A stretch of 47,512 nt of DNA from Fragilaria crotonensis. Lineage: Eukaryota > Bacillariophyta > Fragilariophyceae > Fragilariales > Fragilariaceae. The notes under the pieces were generated by a model. The model saw only the letters and a list, made by a program, of their open reading frames with translations. It was not told the origin of the DNA and made no database searches. Numbering within the stretch: the first letter of the stretch is position 1; every line of letters begins with the position of its first letter. The position numbers and the translations under genes were made by a program. The DNA lies in assembly GCA_022925895.1 (NCBI GenBank), contig JAKSYS010000499.1:1-47512 (forward strand), read 5' to 3'. Positions 12,170 to 21,740 of the stretch are shown one piece after another.

Positions 12170-12189
12170 CGACAGTCAACTAACCGATA

Positions 12190-13151
12190 TCAAGAAACAA
12201 GTCGAGTGATACGATATCAAGATCCCTAATGAGGCGGTTCCTACGACGGTGGTACATAATGATGACCTGAGCTGGGAGGTTATAAAAAGTGGTATGGTAA
12301 TTTACCCGAATGTCGCACGATCGGATTTGTCCACGTTTTCCTCCTTCATAGAATCCCTGGCACCATGGGAGATAGATATTCTCCGTCATACGAAGCTGAG
12401 CGTTGATCCTTGATTGACAGTTTGGGAACTACAGGGGCATTTTCAGGCGGGAACTGACGGTTCTTCTAAGTATCATGGGACACAAGGAGCGTTTGGTTGG
12501 GTACTCAGTACGTCTTCAGGAGAGCGGATAGCTTCAGGGAATGGTCCCTCACGGGGAGCAAAGATTGATTCATATCGAGCGGAATGCAGCGGAATGCTTG
12601 CCTTTCTCCGATTTCTGATTCGCTTAGCATAATATACGGACATGTTTGGTACATGGGCTGGTCGAGTCGGAACGGATAGTCAAAGCATTTTGGATCGGTT
12701 ATTCGGTAAACAGATCACCGGGTCTTCGGAGGTACACAGATACCACGCCCGCAACTTGAAGGAGTTGGATGTGTTTGTCTCAGAGTGGGATTTGTTGCAT
12801 GAGATCCAAATCGCATTGCGGTTACTACCGGATGTCACGTTGGAATATGTTAAAGGACATCAGGACGATCAGGTGGAGTTTGCATCCCTTTCTCTTATGG
12901 CTCAACTGAACGTAGAGGCAGATGGGTTAGCGACAAGGTATCAACAAGAATTTGGACGGAATCGCCTGCATGTGTTGATGTCCGAACATGCTGGGGCGCA
13001 TCTAGTGGTGGGCGATGGGACAGTGACTCATAAAGTGCCTCAAACCGTACGTCGACTCGCTACCGGTCCGCCCCTTCGGGAGTATATCAGGATAAAGAAT
13101 GGGTGGAACGAGAACATTATGCAAACTATTAACTGGCAAGCACAACAGTGA
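12190..13151 (+). pseudogene. LINE-B RNase H domain
   Basis: Reading resumes after the LINE-C insertion with IPNEAVPTTVVHND. TGA 12411-12413 precedes GTDGSSKYHGTQGAFGW (first catalytic Asp, near 12,450). KIDSYRAEC (catalytic Glu) lies near 12,565, then a TAA at 12630-12632, then RVGTDSQSILD (third Asp, near 12,665). EYVKGHQDD follows near 12,845 and LNVEADGLAT (fourth Asp) near 12,905. All four acidic residues are retained, so the domain was active before the two nonsense codons. RNase H would degrade the RNA strand after first-strand synthesis. Confidence 0.85.
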
Positions 13152-13827
13152 GCGGCGAGTGCATTTTTCTAAGTTGGTTCATGAATGCTTGCCAACGAAC
13201 AGTATGCGCAATCGGCTGGATTCCGGGCGGAGAACGTGCCCTGTATGTCCGAGCGAGCACGAAACGAGGGATCACATATTGCGCTGTTCAAGCATATCTC
13301 GGGTCGCTTGGAGAACTGCTTTTATGCATTGTCTTGAGGTGTTTCATGGACAAGAAGATACATGTCCATTTCTTTGATACTTGTTACGAGACGCGCTATC
13401 CCAATGGTTTTGCGAAGAGGAAAATGACATCACGGTATCCCCCTTGTTTTTTCCTTGTGACGTCCGAGACATTATCCTTCAGCAGAATGCAATTGGTTGG
13501 CGTCAACTCTTCAATGCTCGCTTCTGTCGGGAGTGGTGCAGAGTACAACATGAGTATTATTGCAATAAGCCAGGATGCACAGGAGCAACAAAACAACGCA
13601 CTGGAGAGGGATGGCAGGTCAAACTGACTAACCTGATTGGAGACAATTGGTTAGAGCTATGGAAATTACGAAACTCAGAGGTTCACGGTTATGACAAAAG
13701 GGCACAGGAGATTGCAGCGCGTCGTGAAGTATCCATGCAGTTGGGAGAGATATACCGTCAGCAACAGCAGTACGAACCACAGGTACAGCAACTTCTATTA
13801 ACTGATGTTCACGAGCACTTACAATGA
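13099..13827 (+). pseudogene. LINE-B C-terminal Cys/His domain and tail
   Basis: Across three frames this segment encodes FSKLVHECLPTNS, CPVCPSEHETRDHILRCSS (13,230-13,290; a Cys-x2-Cys...His-x3-Cys knuckle), a conserved WRQLFNARF helix and WLELWKLRNSEVHG before the stop at 13,827. The same order is seen in LINE-C. The Cys/His cluster probably binds zinc and nucleic acid, which is an inference. About 250 bp of 3' sequence without recognisable features follow, up to 14,074. Confidence 0.7.
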
Positions 13828-14074
13828 CCGATATGGGTAACCAGAAACGGGCTGGCTGTTAATGTTCCTGTCTTTCGAGAAAGTATGCGGAGGGTAAGGG
13901 ACCGGGCTTTACGGGGTGTGAGAACTTTACATTCCTATTTCCCGCCGAAGACATAAGTCTATCTTATGCTTCAGTAATACTTGACAGTACTCGCACAGAG
14001 TACAGTTAAGTCGTGTGAGTCGATTCTTCTTGTCTGCGAGGATAGCAGTAGCACGGTAAACGATTTTAGTTTTT

Positions 14075-14095
14075 TTTATATGCAGCAAAGAGATG
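14075..14095 (+). repeat. Target-site duplication, right copy
   Basis: This copy matches 4,437-4,457 at 20 of 21 positions. It marks the 3' boundary of LINE-B and the point where LINE-A ORF1 is cut, at residues FAAYK. Confidence 0.85.
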
Positions 14096-15752
14096 ATGTA
14101 CTTTGGCCATATGTTCGACCGGGACGATGAGCTGCGCACGTCTCGAATCGCCTCCATTGTCCACGTCGCATCGGAGGCTGTTCCCGTCGGTGTCTTTCAG
14201 TGAGGGTGCCCATTCCCTTGTGTTTCGTTCGATATTCTCGTTGCAGCAGCTATGTTCCGTTCTGATAACATCGATAGTTTGAGCCATGGTGATGATACGA
14301 GTATTTGCCATGTAGTCAGCGTGAGTTTGAAAGAGAGCGTCTACTTCGACAGTGCTCATTTTGGAGAGGAGAAGGGGGCCCAGAAATACCGCTGTGTTGG
14401 TGCCGTCAATGTAGGAGGAGAGGATTTCCGTGAGGGGCCCGACATGGTTCTCTCCGCATTTGATGGTGAGATGTGGGATGTCTTGTCCTGTTGGGGTCTT
14501 CCGGTGGTATCCAATGTCGAAGAATGGAGTCGTGGCTGGTAGGTGGCGGCGGAGATGGGATAAATAATATTTTCTTTGTGTGAACTTGGGGTGCTTGAAG
14601 AAGATGTACCCAGCAATGGGAATGGTCTCCCCGCTGTCACTCGATGAGTTTGAAATGTTAATTTCCACATTTTGTCTCTAGGTTTCTCTTTCTTTGCTTA
14701 TCTCCGATCCATTTTCCGGCGCCCGTGCTGAGGCAGAGACGGAAGCTGAAGACGTACATTTGAATGGACTCTATCTTTGTGATTTTGGGAGCTAGAAAGC
14801 AGAGAAGATTGTCGGGTGTTAGTTCCAAAGAGGGATGTGGGGTATGTTGGATCCGTTTCTCCACGGAAATAGAATAGCGTCGGAGACCGTTTCCAGAATA
14901 TAGTGGATCGTATCCGTGGCTGCAAGGTTCCATTGTTCTTTGTTGTCGGATATGTTGTTGTATTTTTCCGGCTTCCATCTGACAGTGACTCGCAATGTCC
15001 CGTCGTTAATGCGAACAAAGTTTAGTCCGTTTGTTGTAGCAGCAGGAGTTGGTTGGGTAGAGTTGGGGTGGACCGTGGAGGGATTTGCCATCTGGGCGAT
15101 GGGTACAGGGGGGGAATGGGAGTGTCGGATAGGTGAGTCTGGCAATTGAGTATCGAGAGCCTCGGTAGTATGTCGTTTGGTTTTTCCGTGGACGGGTGTC
15201 CAGTTATCGGCGGCAGGAAGTTTTTTATCAGTGCTGTCGTCATCCTCCATAATTTCATCTTCGTCATAGATGCGGCGGGCACTGCGAGGATCAGTGGTGT
15301 CAACCGATAGGGCGGACGGCAGGTGTGTTTGTAGGTACAGGTTTGCGATGTCAAGAGCCCAGCGTTCCAATTTTGTCGGGATGATCATACTACGGGATAC
15401 TACATAGCTGTAGCTTTCCCAAATGAACTTAAGAGTGTCTGTCTGATTCTGTTTCATGCGTTCCCACTGTGTATCGAACTGAAAAGCAGTGCTGGTCATA
15501 TGCATGGTATCCAAAGAGAACATAGGTATTCCAAGCGTTTGCGTTTCCGACCAGTTTGTTGGCCGAGTCGTTGGTGGTTCTAAGGGTCATTGATGCGGTA
15601 TTCATGTAATTTTTGGAGAATTGCATCGGGGTTTCGTGCCAGGTCGTGACCTTGTCGATGGCATAGGGAGGGAGAGAGATATCAATACCATTGGGGTGAT
15701 CTCCCAGAGGCGGTGGAGGTCCCGTTCCTCTGGTCATGGTGCTACGTGACAA
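14075..15752 (-). pseudogene. LINE-A ORF1, N-terminal part
   Basis: Frames 15,752-15,429, 15,523-14,819 and 14,668-14,075 together give an ORF1-like protein with at least two frameshifts. It has a helical N-terminus (LKFIWESYSYVVSR), a Ser/Pro/Thr linker, a segment TLRVTVRWKPEKY near 15,000, and a compact domain (YIFFKHPKFTQRKYYLSHL) near 14,600. It ends with HLFAAYK inside the target-site duplication and continues in frame at 4,457. No Cys-rich knuckle is seen. The assignment as ORF1 rests on its position upstream of the endonuclease. Confidence 0.6.
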
Positions 15753-15892
15753 CTTCTTACAGTCGCTACGGAGATTCGGTTGACGGACTGTGGTTCGCGA
15801 ATAAGTAAGTAAGAAATTGTGTGGAGGAACAATCGGAGTACGTTAACACCGTTGCTATCACGGAGGAATTCGTCGGATCTGTCGGAGTTGAC

Positions 15893-17548
15893 TGTCGAGA
15901 GAAATGGCTTTTGGACTCAGGAGCAAGAACCTGTGGAGTCACGTAAGACAAAAAGCCACATGACAGAAATGCGGGCATCAGACAAAATGATTACAATTGG
16001 CAATGGCGCTCAGGTCACCACCCTTGGACAAGGAACGGTATGACTTATGGATGCGGTTGGGAACCTGGTGCCTTTGACCGATGTTTACTATGCACCCAAG
16101 TTACTAAACACATCGTACGCCTTCGGAAATTGATTGATGATGATTGGAAGTTGGATAATGCGGATAAAGCTGAGTTTGTCTTGACGGATCCCAATACGAC
16201 GACAACAACTGTGAGTTCGAAAGAAATAACAATGACCGACTTTTACTATTTAAGCGGTACACGCCCTTCGCGTCATGACTCATGACGTTGAAGTGGTACG
16301 CAGTCTCACGACTAAACCAGTGACTTTGGATATCAATATTGCACATGGGCTACTTGGACATCCTGATACTCGCACGGTTAAGGCGATGGCTGCTCGCCAA
16401 AACTGGACGTTAACGGGATCGGTTCTACCATGTGGGTCATCTGCCTTAGCGAAGGCACGAGCCAAGGCGGTTCTGAAGACAACGTTGACGAAGGCTAAAC
16501 ATCCGGGCGAGCGACTTTTTCTGGATACTTCGGGGCCATTCAGTGACTCCTTGAACTCAAATCGGTACTGGCTTCGCATTGTGCTGGATGATCATACTAG
16601 ATTCTGCTGGAACAGTTTCCTGCCATGTAAGAGTGGTATTCATGTTCCATTGGAGGCGCTCCTAATTTCAAACAAGGCCGCCGGAAAGGCCTGTAAGTAC
16701 TTGCGGGGTGACAATGTTGGCGAGAACGAATCGTACGTCCAGAAGGTTTGCGCTGAACATGATGTGGTACTGGAAATGACCGCACCTAATACGCCCCAAA
16801 TGAATGGAGTACTGGAACGGACTTTTGCTACGTGTAAAGACCGGGCATTTGCTACTATGTACTGCGCTCGGTTCACATTGGAGTCCCAAGGTCTACTATG
16901 GCCCAAAGCTATTAATACCTATGACTAAGCTTGGGAACACGCTACCACGGGCAGGCGATACCACGGATCCGTACACGGCACGGTTTGGCGCGGATGTGAA
17001 ACCCAATCGGATCTTGGATTACCTACAGCCCTTCGGACGAATTGCGTAAAACACGCTACCACGGGCAGGCGATACCACGGATCCGTACACAGCACGGTTT
17101 GGCGCGGATGTGAAACCCAATCGGATCTTGGATTACCTACAGCTCTTCGGACGAATTGCGTATGTCACGGATCGGACTAAGATCAAATCAAAGCAGGATG
17201 CGAAGGCTTCTAGGTGTGTTTTTGTTGGATATGCGAATGATCGTTCCGGCTACACGTGTAAATTCTACAACCCTGCTACGAAGCATACGATTCTGTCACA
17301 TGACGTTCATCAATGGATGGAATGGCATAGGCGCATCACGGCAACGGACTACCTAGCGCTTTTTGACGAATTAAAAAGTAGATTACTAAAGACGGATTCG
17401 GTCATAATCCCTCCTTCCCCGGTCATCCCCATCCTGTCCGATACTGACGTCGGCGTGGCCGATGACCTTTGGGAGCTTCCAGGTCTGGTACCGAACCCGA
17501 CTACGGAGGAACTCGCTAACGCAACGACTACAGCCAGGGTGGATCCTA
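15893..17548 (+). pseudogene. pol: copia pol: aspartic protease and integrase
   Basis: KWLLDSGARTCGV (near 15,900) is the retropepsin active-site motif, followed by TAA 15944-15946. From 16,275 the frame gives IAHGLLGHPDTRTV (zinc-binding HH part), a Cys at LPCGSSALAKA (the second Cys of the usual CxxC is replaced), ERLFLDTSGPF (first catalytic Asp), RGDNVGEN (second Asp) and APNTPQMNGVLERTF (catalytic Glu). After a frame change and a 114-bp duplication, post-integrase GRIAYVTDRTK and RCVFVGYANDRSGY follow to about 17,330. The integrase inserts cDNA into the genome. Stops and frameshifts kill this copy. Confidence 0.85.
16936..17162 (+). repeat. 114-bp tandem duplication in copia integrase
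   Basis: Bases 16,936-17,048 recur at 17,050-17,162 with two mismatches and a 114-bp offset. The unit is 38 codons, so the frame is kept, but the junction creates TAA at 17,047-17,049. It duplicates the PRAGDTTDPYTARFGADV segment. Confidence 0.9.
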
Positions 17549-17576
17549 GCCGGATTTTTTATTGTACTTTTTGTAC
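17547..17576 (+). repeat. Harbinger terminal inverted repeat, left
   Basis: This 30-base end (with flanking TA) matches the reverse complement of 21,449-21,478 at 27 of 30 positions. It begins TAGCCGGATTTTTT and continues with GTAC-containing subrepeats to about 17,620. Confidence 0.85.
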
Positions 17577-17793
17577 GTTTGTACTTTTGTACTTTAGTAC
17601 TCCAGTACTTTCGTACACGTTCAACATACACGTCGTTCCTAACCCGATAATGAACTTTGTACTTTTGGGATCATCTTTCTGTGACACTGCCAGACGCACC
17701 AGTCCAGCACCGGCCCAACCATTCGACACCAATGCAACGACGCACCACAACCCCAGAAATCCATCGAGCACCAGCAACTAACAATCAACCAGC

Positions 17794-19081
17794 ATGTCTG
17801 TCTCATCTTGTGACGACGTCTCTGAAGATTCGTTGTTACGTAGCTGCTCCTCCACAGATTCAGACAACAAAGAAGTGGAGAATGTTGTCAAGAAGGTTGC
17901 ATCCCCTCCCATTCTTCTACAGACTATTGATCAGACGCCGCAACTATATGCGATTGAAAATCCGATGGAGTCCTCCACGATTGATCTGGTCAGATTTTGT
18001 CGCAGAATTGACTCATCAAAACGAGTTCAATATTGCTTTCCGAATGTCTCTCGCGTCGTTCAACAAGCTATTGGACTTGGTCCGACCAGCACTGACGGTT
18101 GACGAGTTGCAATCTCGCCGTGCTTCAAGTGGCAGGAAGCCTGTTATGCCCGAATTGGTTGTTGCAATGCCGTTGCGATGGTTGGCAGGTGGCCAATGGC
18201 AAGACATTAAGAAAGTCTACGGTCTCAGCAGGTCTCACTTTTATTTTCTCCAACTAAAGTTCATCCATGCAGTCATGGCATCCCCTGTCCTTGAAATAAC
18301 GCTCCCCGATTCTTCTGACATCGATGCCTTGAAAAAGCTTTCTTCGCAGTTTGAGGTACATACGTCAAGGCCTGTCTTCAGAGGGTGTGTCGGAGTACTT
18401 GATGGACTGACAGCACTTGTCAAAGCTCCCCTCAGCAAAAGAAGCAGACAATGTGATTGCATATTACTCGGGGCATTACAAGCATGATAGTCTGAATGTT
18501 CAGGCTATGTCAAATCACTGTGGCAAGTTCCTCTACTTTGCCGTGGCAGCTCCGGGGAGTTTTCCCGATTCAAAAGCACTTGCCATGACCCGATTACAGC
18601 AATGGATTGACTCCTTGCCACATGGATATTATGTGTTGGCTGATAACGCATATATCGTCTCTGAGCATTTGTTGATACCATTCTCTGGTTTGCAGTGAGA
18701 TTTTCCTCAAAATAGTTGCTTTAATTATTTCCTCAGTCAGTTGAGGCTTCGAATTGAGCAAGCATTTGGAGCAAACCGCTAGAAACATCATTAGCAACAT
18801 CGAGTTTGATCCTGACTACATGTGCAAGACTGCACAACTTCATCATTGACAATGATTGGCAGTCTAACAAAGATGTCACGAGGTCAGATGTTGCTGGAAG
18901 CCTAGGCGAGATTTTTTGTTTATCTTTAACACCATTTGAGAACCAACAAGGTGCCTCATTTCTTCGTGACAAGATTTTATCGTATATTGAGAAAAATGGC
19001 TTTCGGCGTCCTGCTTACAATCGACTTCGTAATGACAGTCTCAACTTTGAGGAGTATGAACGTGAGTTTCAGCTGATGTAG
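17794..19081 (+). pseudogene. Harbinger DDE transposase (DDE_Tnp_4 type)
   Basis: The likely start is ATG 17,794 (MSVSSCDDVSED), with a frame change near 17,960-17,990. FNIAFRMSLASFNKLLDLV (near 18,030) is the N-terminal helix-rich region. GCVGVLDGLTALVKAP (near 18,390) gives the first Asp, FAVAAPGSFPDSKAL (near 18,540) the second and VLADNAYIVSEHLLIPFSG (near 18,640) the third. RLRIEQAFG (near 18,750) holds the conserved Glu, and LTTCARLHNFIIDN (near 18,815) is the typical C-terminal motif. Breaks are a frameshift near 18,420, TGA 18696-18698 (probably an ancestral Arg codon) and a small deletion or frameshift near 18,780. The enzyme would cut and paste the element. Confidence 0.88.
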
Positions 19082-19252
19082 TAGATTATCATTTTTTTGC
19101 GTCTGTATTGTTAAATGCAAAAGTCTATATCATCGTAGTTGTACTAGCTAGTGGACTATTGACTTGCATCATCGACTCTCATTGTCTTCTTGGTTTCAAC
19201 TACTACTACACTGACGTTCTTCCTACTCATGATCCTATCGGCAGGAGTTTTA

Positions 19253-21207
19253 TTATTCTTTCTCCTCGTCATTATCGTCATCCGAGGACCACGATCGAGA
19301 CCGAAACAACAAGTCTCCAGTACTACGTGCTGGTGGTGTGTCGTACACCACAACATTGCTGCTGAATGCCGGAGTAGTAGTATGAGTAACACTAGTAGCA
19401 TCGCCCATTGCTGTCAAAACTTGTACCCCCAATACCGCAAGTCCCTCTTCCTTTTGTCTTTTAGTAGCTTTGACCAAACAAGTATTGAATGCAGACTTGT
19501 GTAAATCAGCTGTTGCTTTGGTGGCAATGAAAATTGCATGATTAGCTGGGATTCCACCAGCCTTCACGTCTTGTAGATCTTTCAACGCCGCCTTCCACTT
19601 CTGCAAACTCAGATCTACTGCATCCGAAACCTCCCTTGCCATTGCAACATCATCCGCTCGAACTGCTGCAATCCGTTTCTTCTCACGTATGTACTCCTCT
19701 TTGGCACTTGATGTCACTGCTCCTGCGCCGGCTGTTGTCATTTCTTTTTCACTTGCGTCGTTCTTGTCCTCCATCAATTGTTGATTGAAAAATTTGAGAA
19801 TTGCCTCATCCGTTTGTTCTTTGGCTCCACTTGAAGGTGGTCCTCCTAAGCGGCGCGTCCTTTTATTTGTATGACGTTCTTGTGATGCTGTCGTCTCGAA
19901 ATCAATGTCCTCCTCGTCCCGATCAGTAATAACGATGCTTCCGTCAATGCTCGATTCCGCGAATACATCACTGCGTAATTCGGCCTTCATAAATGATTCC
20001 ATGTTTTCTGCTCCTGTCAAAGAAATCATGTTGTCAAAGTACAGTAGGTAGGCCTTCTCGCCGACCCTGTCTTTGAACCTTGCATGGTCACCTGACACCG
20101 ATTTATGGACAACGTAATATTGGTTTGTGATCCATCATATAAATTGTGCTAGGTCTTGTCCATCAAGCTGGTCAAAATCCTCTGGATTCTCGCCGCGGTA
20201 CAGTAAATGTGGTGCCTGAATAACATCCAAATATGAATTGTCTTCTGCATTCTGTCCCTCCTCTCCAGTAGATGCACCCGAGTTTTTGCTAAACTGGTCA
20301 GCAAAATTGTCCCAGATTGATTTGTGACAGTACCCTCCGACATCAAGTTCCGCATGATTCATCTTCTTGCTTGCCAGTTGCAAGAACCAAATGACGGTTC
20401 TGAGCAGAAAACCACAAAGAAATTGCACAAAAGTATGAACCAGTCTTCGTAACTGCTTTTGGCCTGACAAGCTTACTACGATACGCCCTTTTTTTTCAGC
20501 AACTCCAGCACCACCCCCACCAGCAACAGGACTATCCCGTTCCATTGTCATTCCAAGACGACCAATCAACGCATATATGTTATCAGAAGCAACTTTTGCG
20601 GCAATAAGGAGAGCACTTCCTCCTTTTTCTTTTGTCAGTATCCAGAAATCTTGTTTGTAGAGCAGAAGAGCATGAGATCATTAAGCAATAACTTCAATAG
20701 TGGAACTGCACCAATCGAGACGAGCTGACAAATGTCCTCACCATCAGCATCTTTTTCAATTGTGCAATGTGAAAGAGTCAGCGTCTTGATAAATTCCTTA
20801 CGTTTGTTCTTCTTATCCAATTTCACGACTGCAGAGTCTTTCACGCCAACTTTGTACATGTCAATCTCAAGAAGTGTGACCGCACTGCCAGCACCAGCTT
20901 CAACAGCAGCTCCATGAACAGAATCTTCTGCATGAGCTGTATTTTGCTGCTGGGGGACAAGGTTTCCTTTTGCCCTTGAAAATTGTTGACCAGCATCATG
21001 GAAGGCATCAGGGTCCTTGAAGGCTATCCCATACTCTGCAAAGCACTTGAAACATGTGGTGTGGAACTGAACTGATGCATCTTCACAAATCTCTCCACAC
21101 ATTGCATGTACACGCAAGGTACAAACGGGGCAGAGGTGAGTACTTGTACATGGGAGAGTCGTGAAGAGACAGAGTTCCATAGCGGCACACTTCATCATTT
21201 CTGCCAT
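19253..21207 (-). pseudogene. Harbinger second gene: Cys/His and ankyrin-like protein of unknown function
   Basis: Convergent to the transposase, one long protein can be read with a single frameshift (near 20,640-20,660) and one TGA (20,135-20,137, context QFI-stop-WITNQYYV). It starts MAEMMKCAAM and has a Cys/His cluster (CPVCTLRVHAMCGEIC, then FHTTCFKCF; residues about 24-58). Next come an ankyrin- or armadillo-like stretch (LVSIGAVPLLKLLLN, GGSALLIAAKVASDN), then YYVVHKSVSGDHARF and a charged C-terminal half with KRTRR. Harbinger elements usually carry a Myb/SANT accessory protein, and I do not see a clear Myb repeat here. A nuclear-import or DNA-binding helper role is inferred only from position. 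Confidence 0.55.
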
Positions 21208-21448
21208 GACGATTGCGAATGAGACGATGCGCTCTCGTAAAGGCGACTGCTATCGCTCTACTACAGGAGTAACTAATAGTATGCTTTTTTGCGACAGTAT
21301 CTTGCAAAAGCACAATGAACTTTCAAAAGTACATATCGGGGCTCAAAAGACGCCCCCCAAAAGGAGGCGTCATTATTAGTTGGTCATTTGGACTTTTGCA
21401 AAGTACAAAACCCGGAGTGAAAAGTACATCGTTTCCGGGTTGTATTGA

Positions 21449-21478
21449 GTACCGAAAGTACAAAAAAAAATCCGGCTA
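21449..21478 (-). repeat. Harbinger terminal inverted repeat, right
   Basis: This is the right end of the transposon, 27 of 30 identical to the left end when reversed. Inside it are further AAAGTAC subrepeats (21,330-21,430) like those inside the left end. Confidence 0.85.
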
Positions 21479-21740
21479 TGGGGTACGTGGTACGACCTGC
21501 GCGGTGGAATCTGGCTCCGGAATTTGGTTCGGGCGCAGTCACTCGAGCTCGTGAAACTACAGTACCATCAAGGTGACCGTGGCTATGACATTGGAACAAA
21601 TGGCACTCCACAACGATTGGGTCATCGAAACGGTGGACGTTGAAGCGGCATTCCTTAACGCCCCAGTTGACACAGATGTCTATATCCGATTAGGTTTCAC
21701 CAATTTGACGTCAGGGCGTATATCGAATCATTGGCCGAAG
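21479..21740 (+). pseudogene. pol: copia reverse transcriptase, N-terminal fragment
   Basis: STIKVTVAMTLEQMALHND followed by VIETVDVEAAFLNAPVDTDV (about 21,560-21,690) is the classic copia RT start, with the catalytic Asp in VDVEAAFLNA. It continues the copia element interrupted by Harbinger. Recognisable sequence stops near 21,710. Confidence 0.85.

Larger units (their letters stand above)
10235..12185 (-). mobile_element. LINE-C fragment (RNase H plus C-terminal region) nested in LINE-B
   Basis: A minus-strand fragment splits LINE-B between RT and RNase H. It aligns in protein with the LINE-B segment 12,190-13,827 but is clearly divergent, so it is a different family and not an inversion of LINE-B. 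Boundaries are approximate: LINE-B coding stops near 10,220 and resumes near 12,160-12,190. No direct repeat is obvious at the joints. A 13-bp imperfect inverted repeat is present instead (GGTTAATTGACTG near 10,235 and its complement near 12,172). Confidence 0.65.
4458..14074 (+). mobile_element. LINE-B non-LTR retrotransposon, complete but decayed, with a nested insertion
   Basis: This plus-strand element is bounded by a 21-bp target-site duplication. In order it holds a 5' region (4,458-4,820), ORF1 with a coiled coil, an APE-like endonuclease, a reverse transcriptase, RNase H and a C-terminal Cys/His domain, then about 250 bp of 3' sequence. A minus-strand fragment of another family (LINE-C, about 10,235-12,185) interrupts it between RT and RNase H, so its own length is about 7.7 kb. 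No poly(A) tail is seen; the 3' end is a T-rich run just before 14,075. Numerous stops and frameshifts make it inactive. Confidence 0.85.
14075..15790 (-). mobile_element. LINE-A 5' portion
   Basis: This is the 5' end of the minus-strand LINE-A, containing the N-terminal two-thirds of ORF1. Its outer end lies near 15,760-15,790, where copia coding sequence begins. LINE-A therefore probably inserted into the copia element, whose 5' half would lie left of the window. The exact 5' terminus cannot be fixed without the 3' flank. Confidence 0.7.
15800..17548 (+). mobile_element. Ty1/copia retrotransposon, protease-integrase part
   Basis: The copia pol order is visible: protease DSGA, GAG-pre-integrase, integrase core, post-integrase. 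It is truncated at the left by LINE-A, and Harbinger splits it at 17,548. No LTR is seen in the window. The character resembles the diatom copia families. Confidence 0.85.
17549..21475 (+). mobile_element. PIF/Harbinger-like DNA transposon inserted in copia pol
   Basis: About 3.93 kb lies between inverted repeats starting GCCGGATTTTT. Copia integrase sequence ends exactly at the left end, and copia RT resumes after the right end. A CTA trinucleotide flanks both sides (17,546-17,548 and 21,476-21,478), fitting the 3-bp target duplication of this superfamily; a TA duplication is the alternative reading. It carries a DDE transposase on the plus strand and a convergent minus-strand gene. Both are broken by indels and TGA. 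Confidence 0.85.

Noticed and set aside
10235-12185. Simple inversion of part of LINE-B
   Set aside because: The fragment is homologous to, but strongly diverged from, the LINE-B RNase H region that is still present downstream, so it is a separate family.
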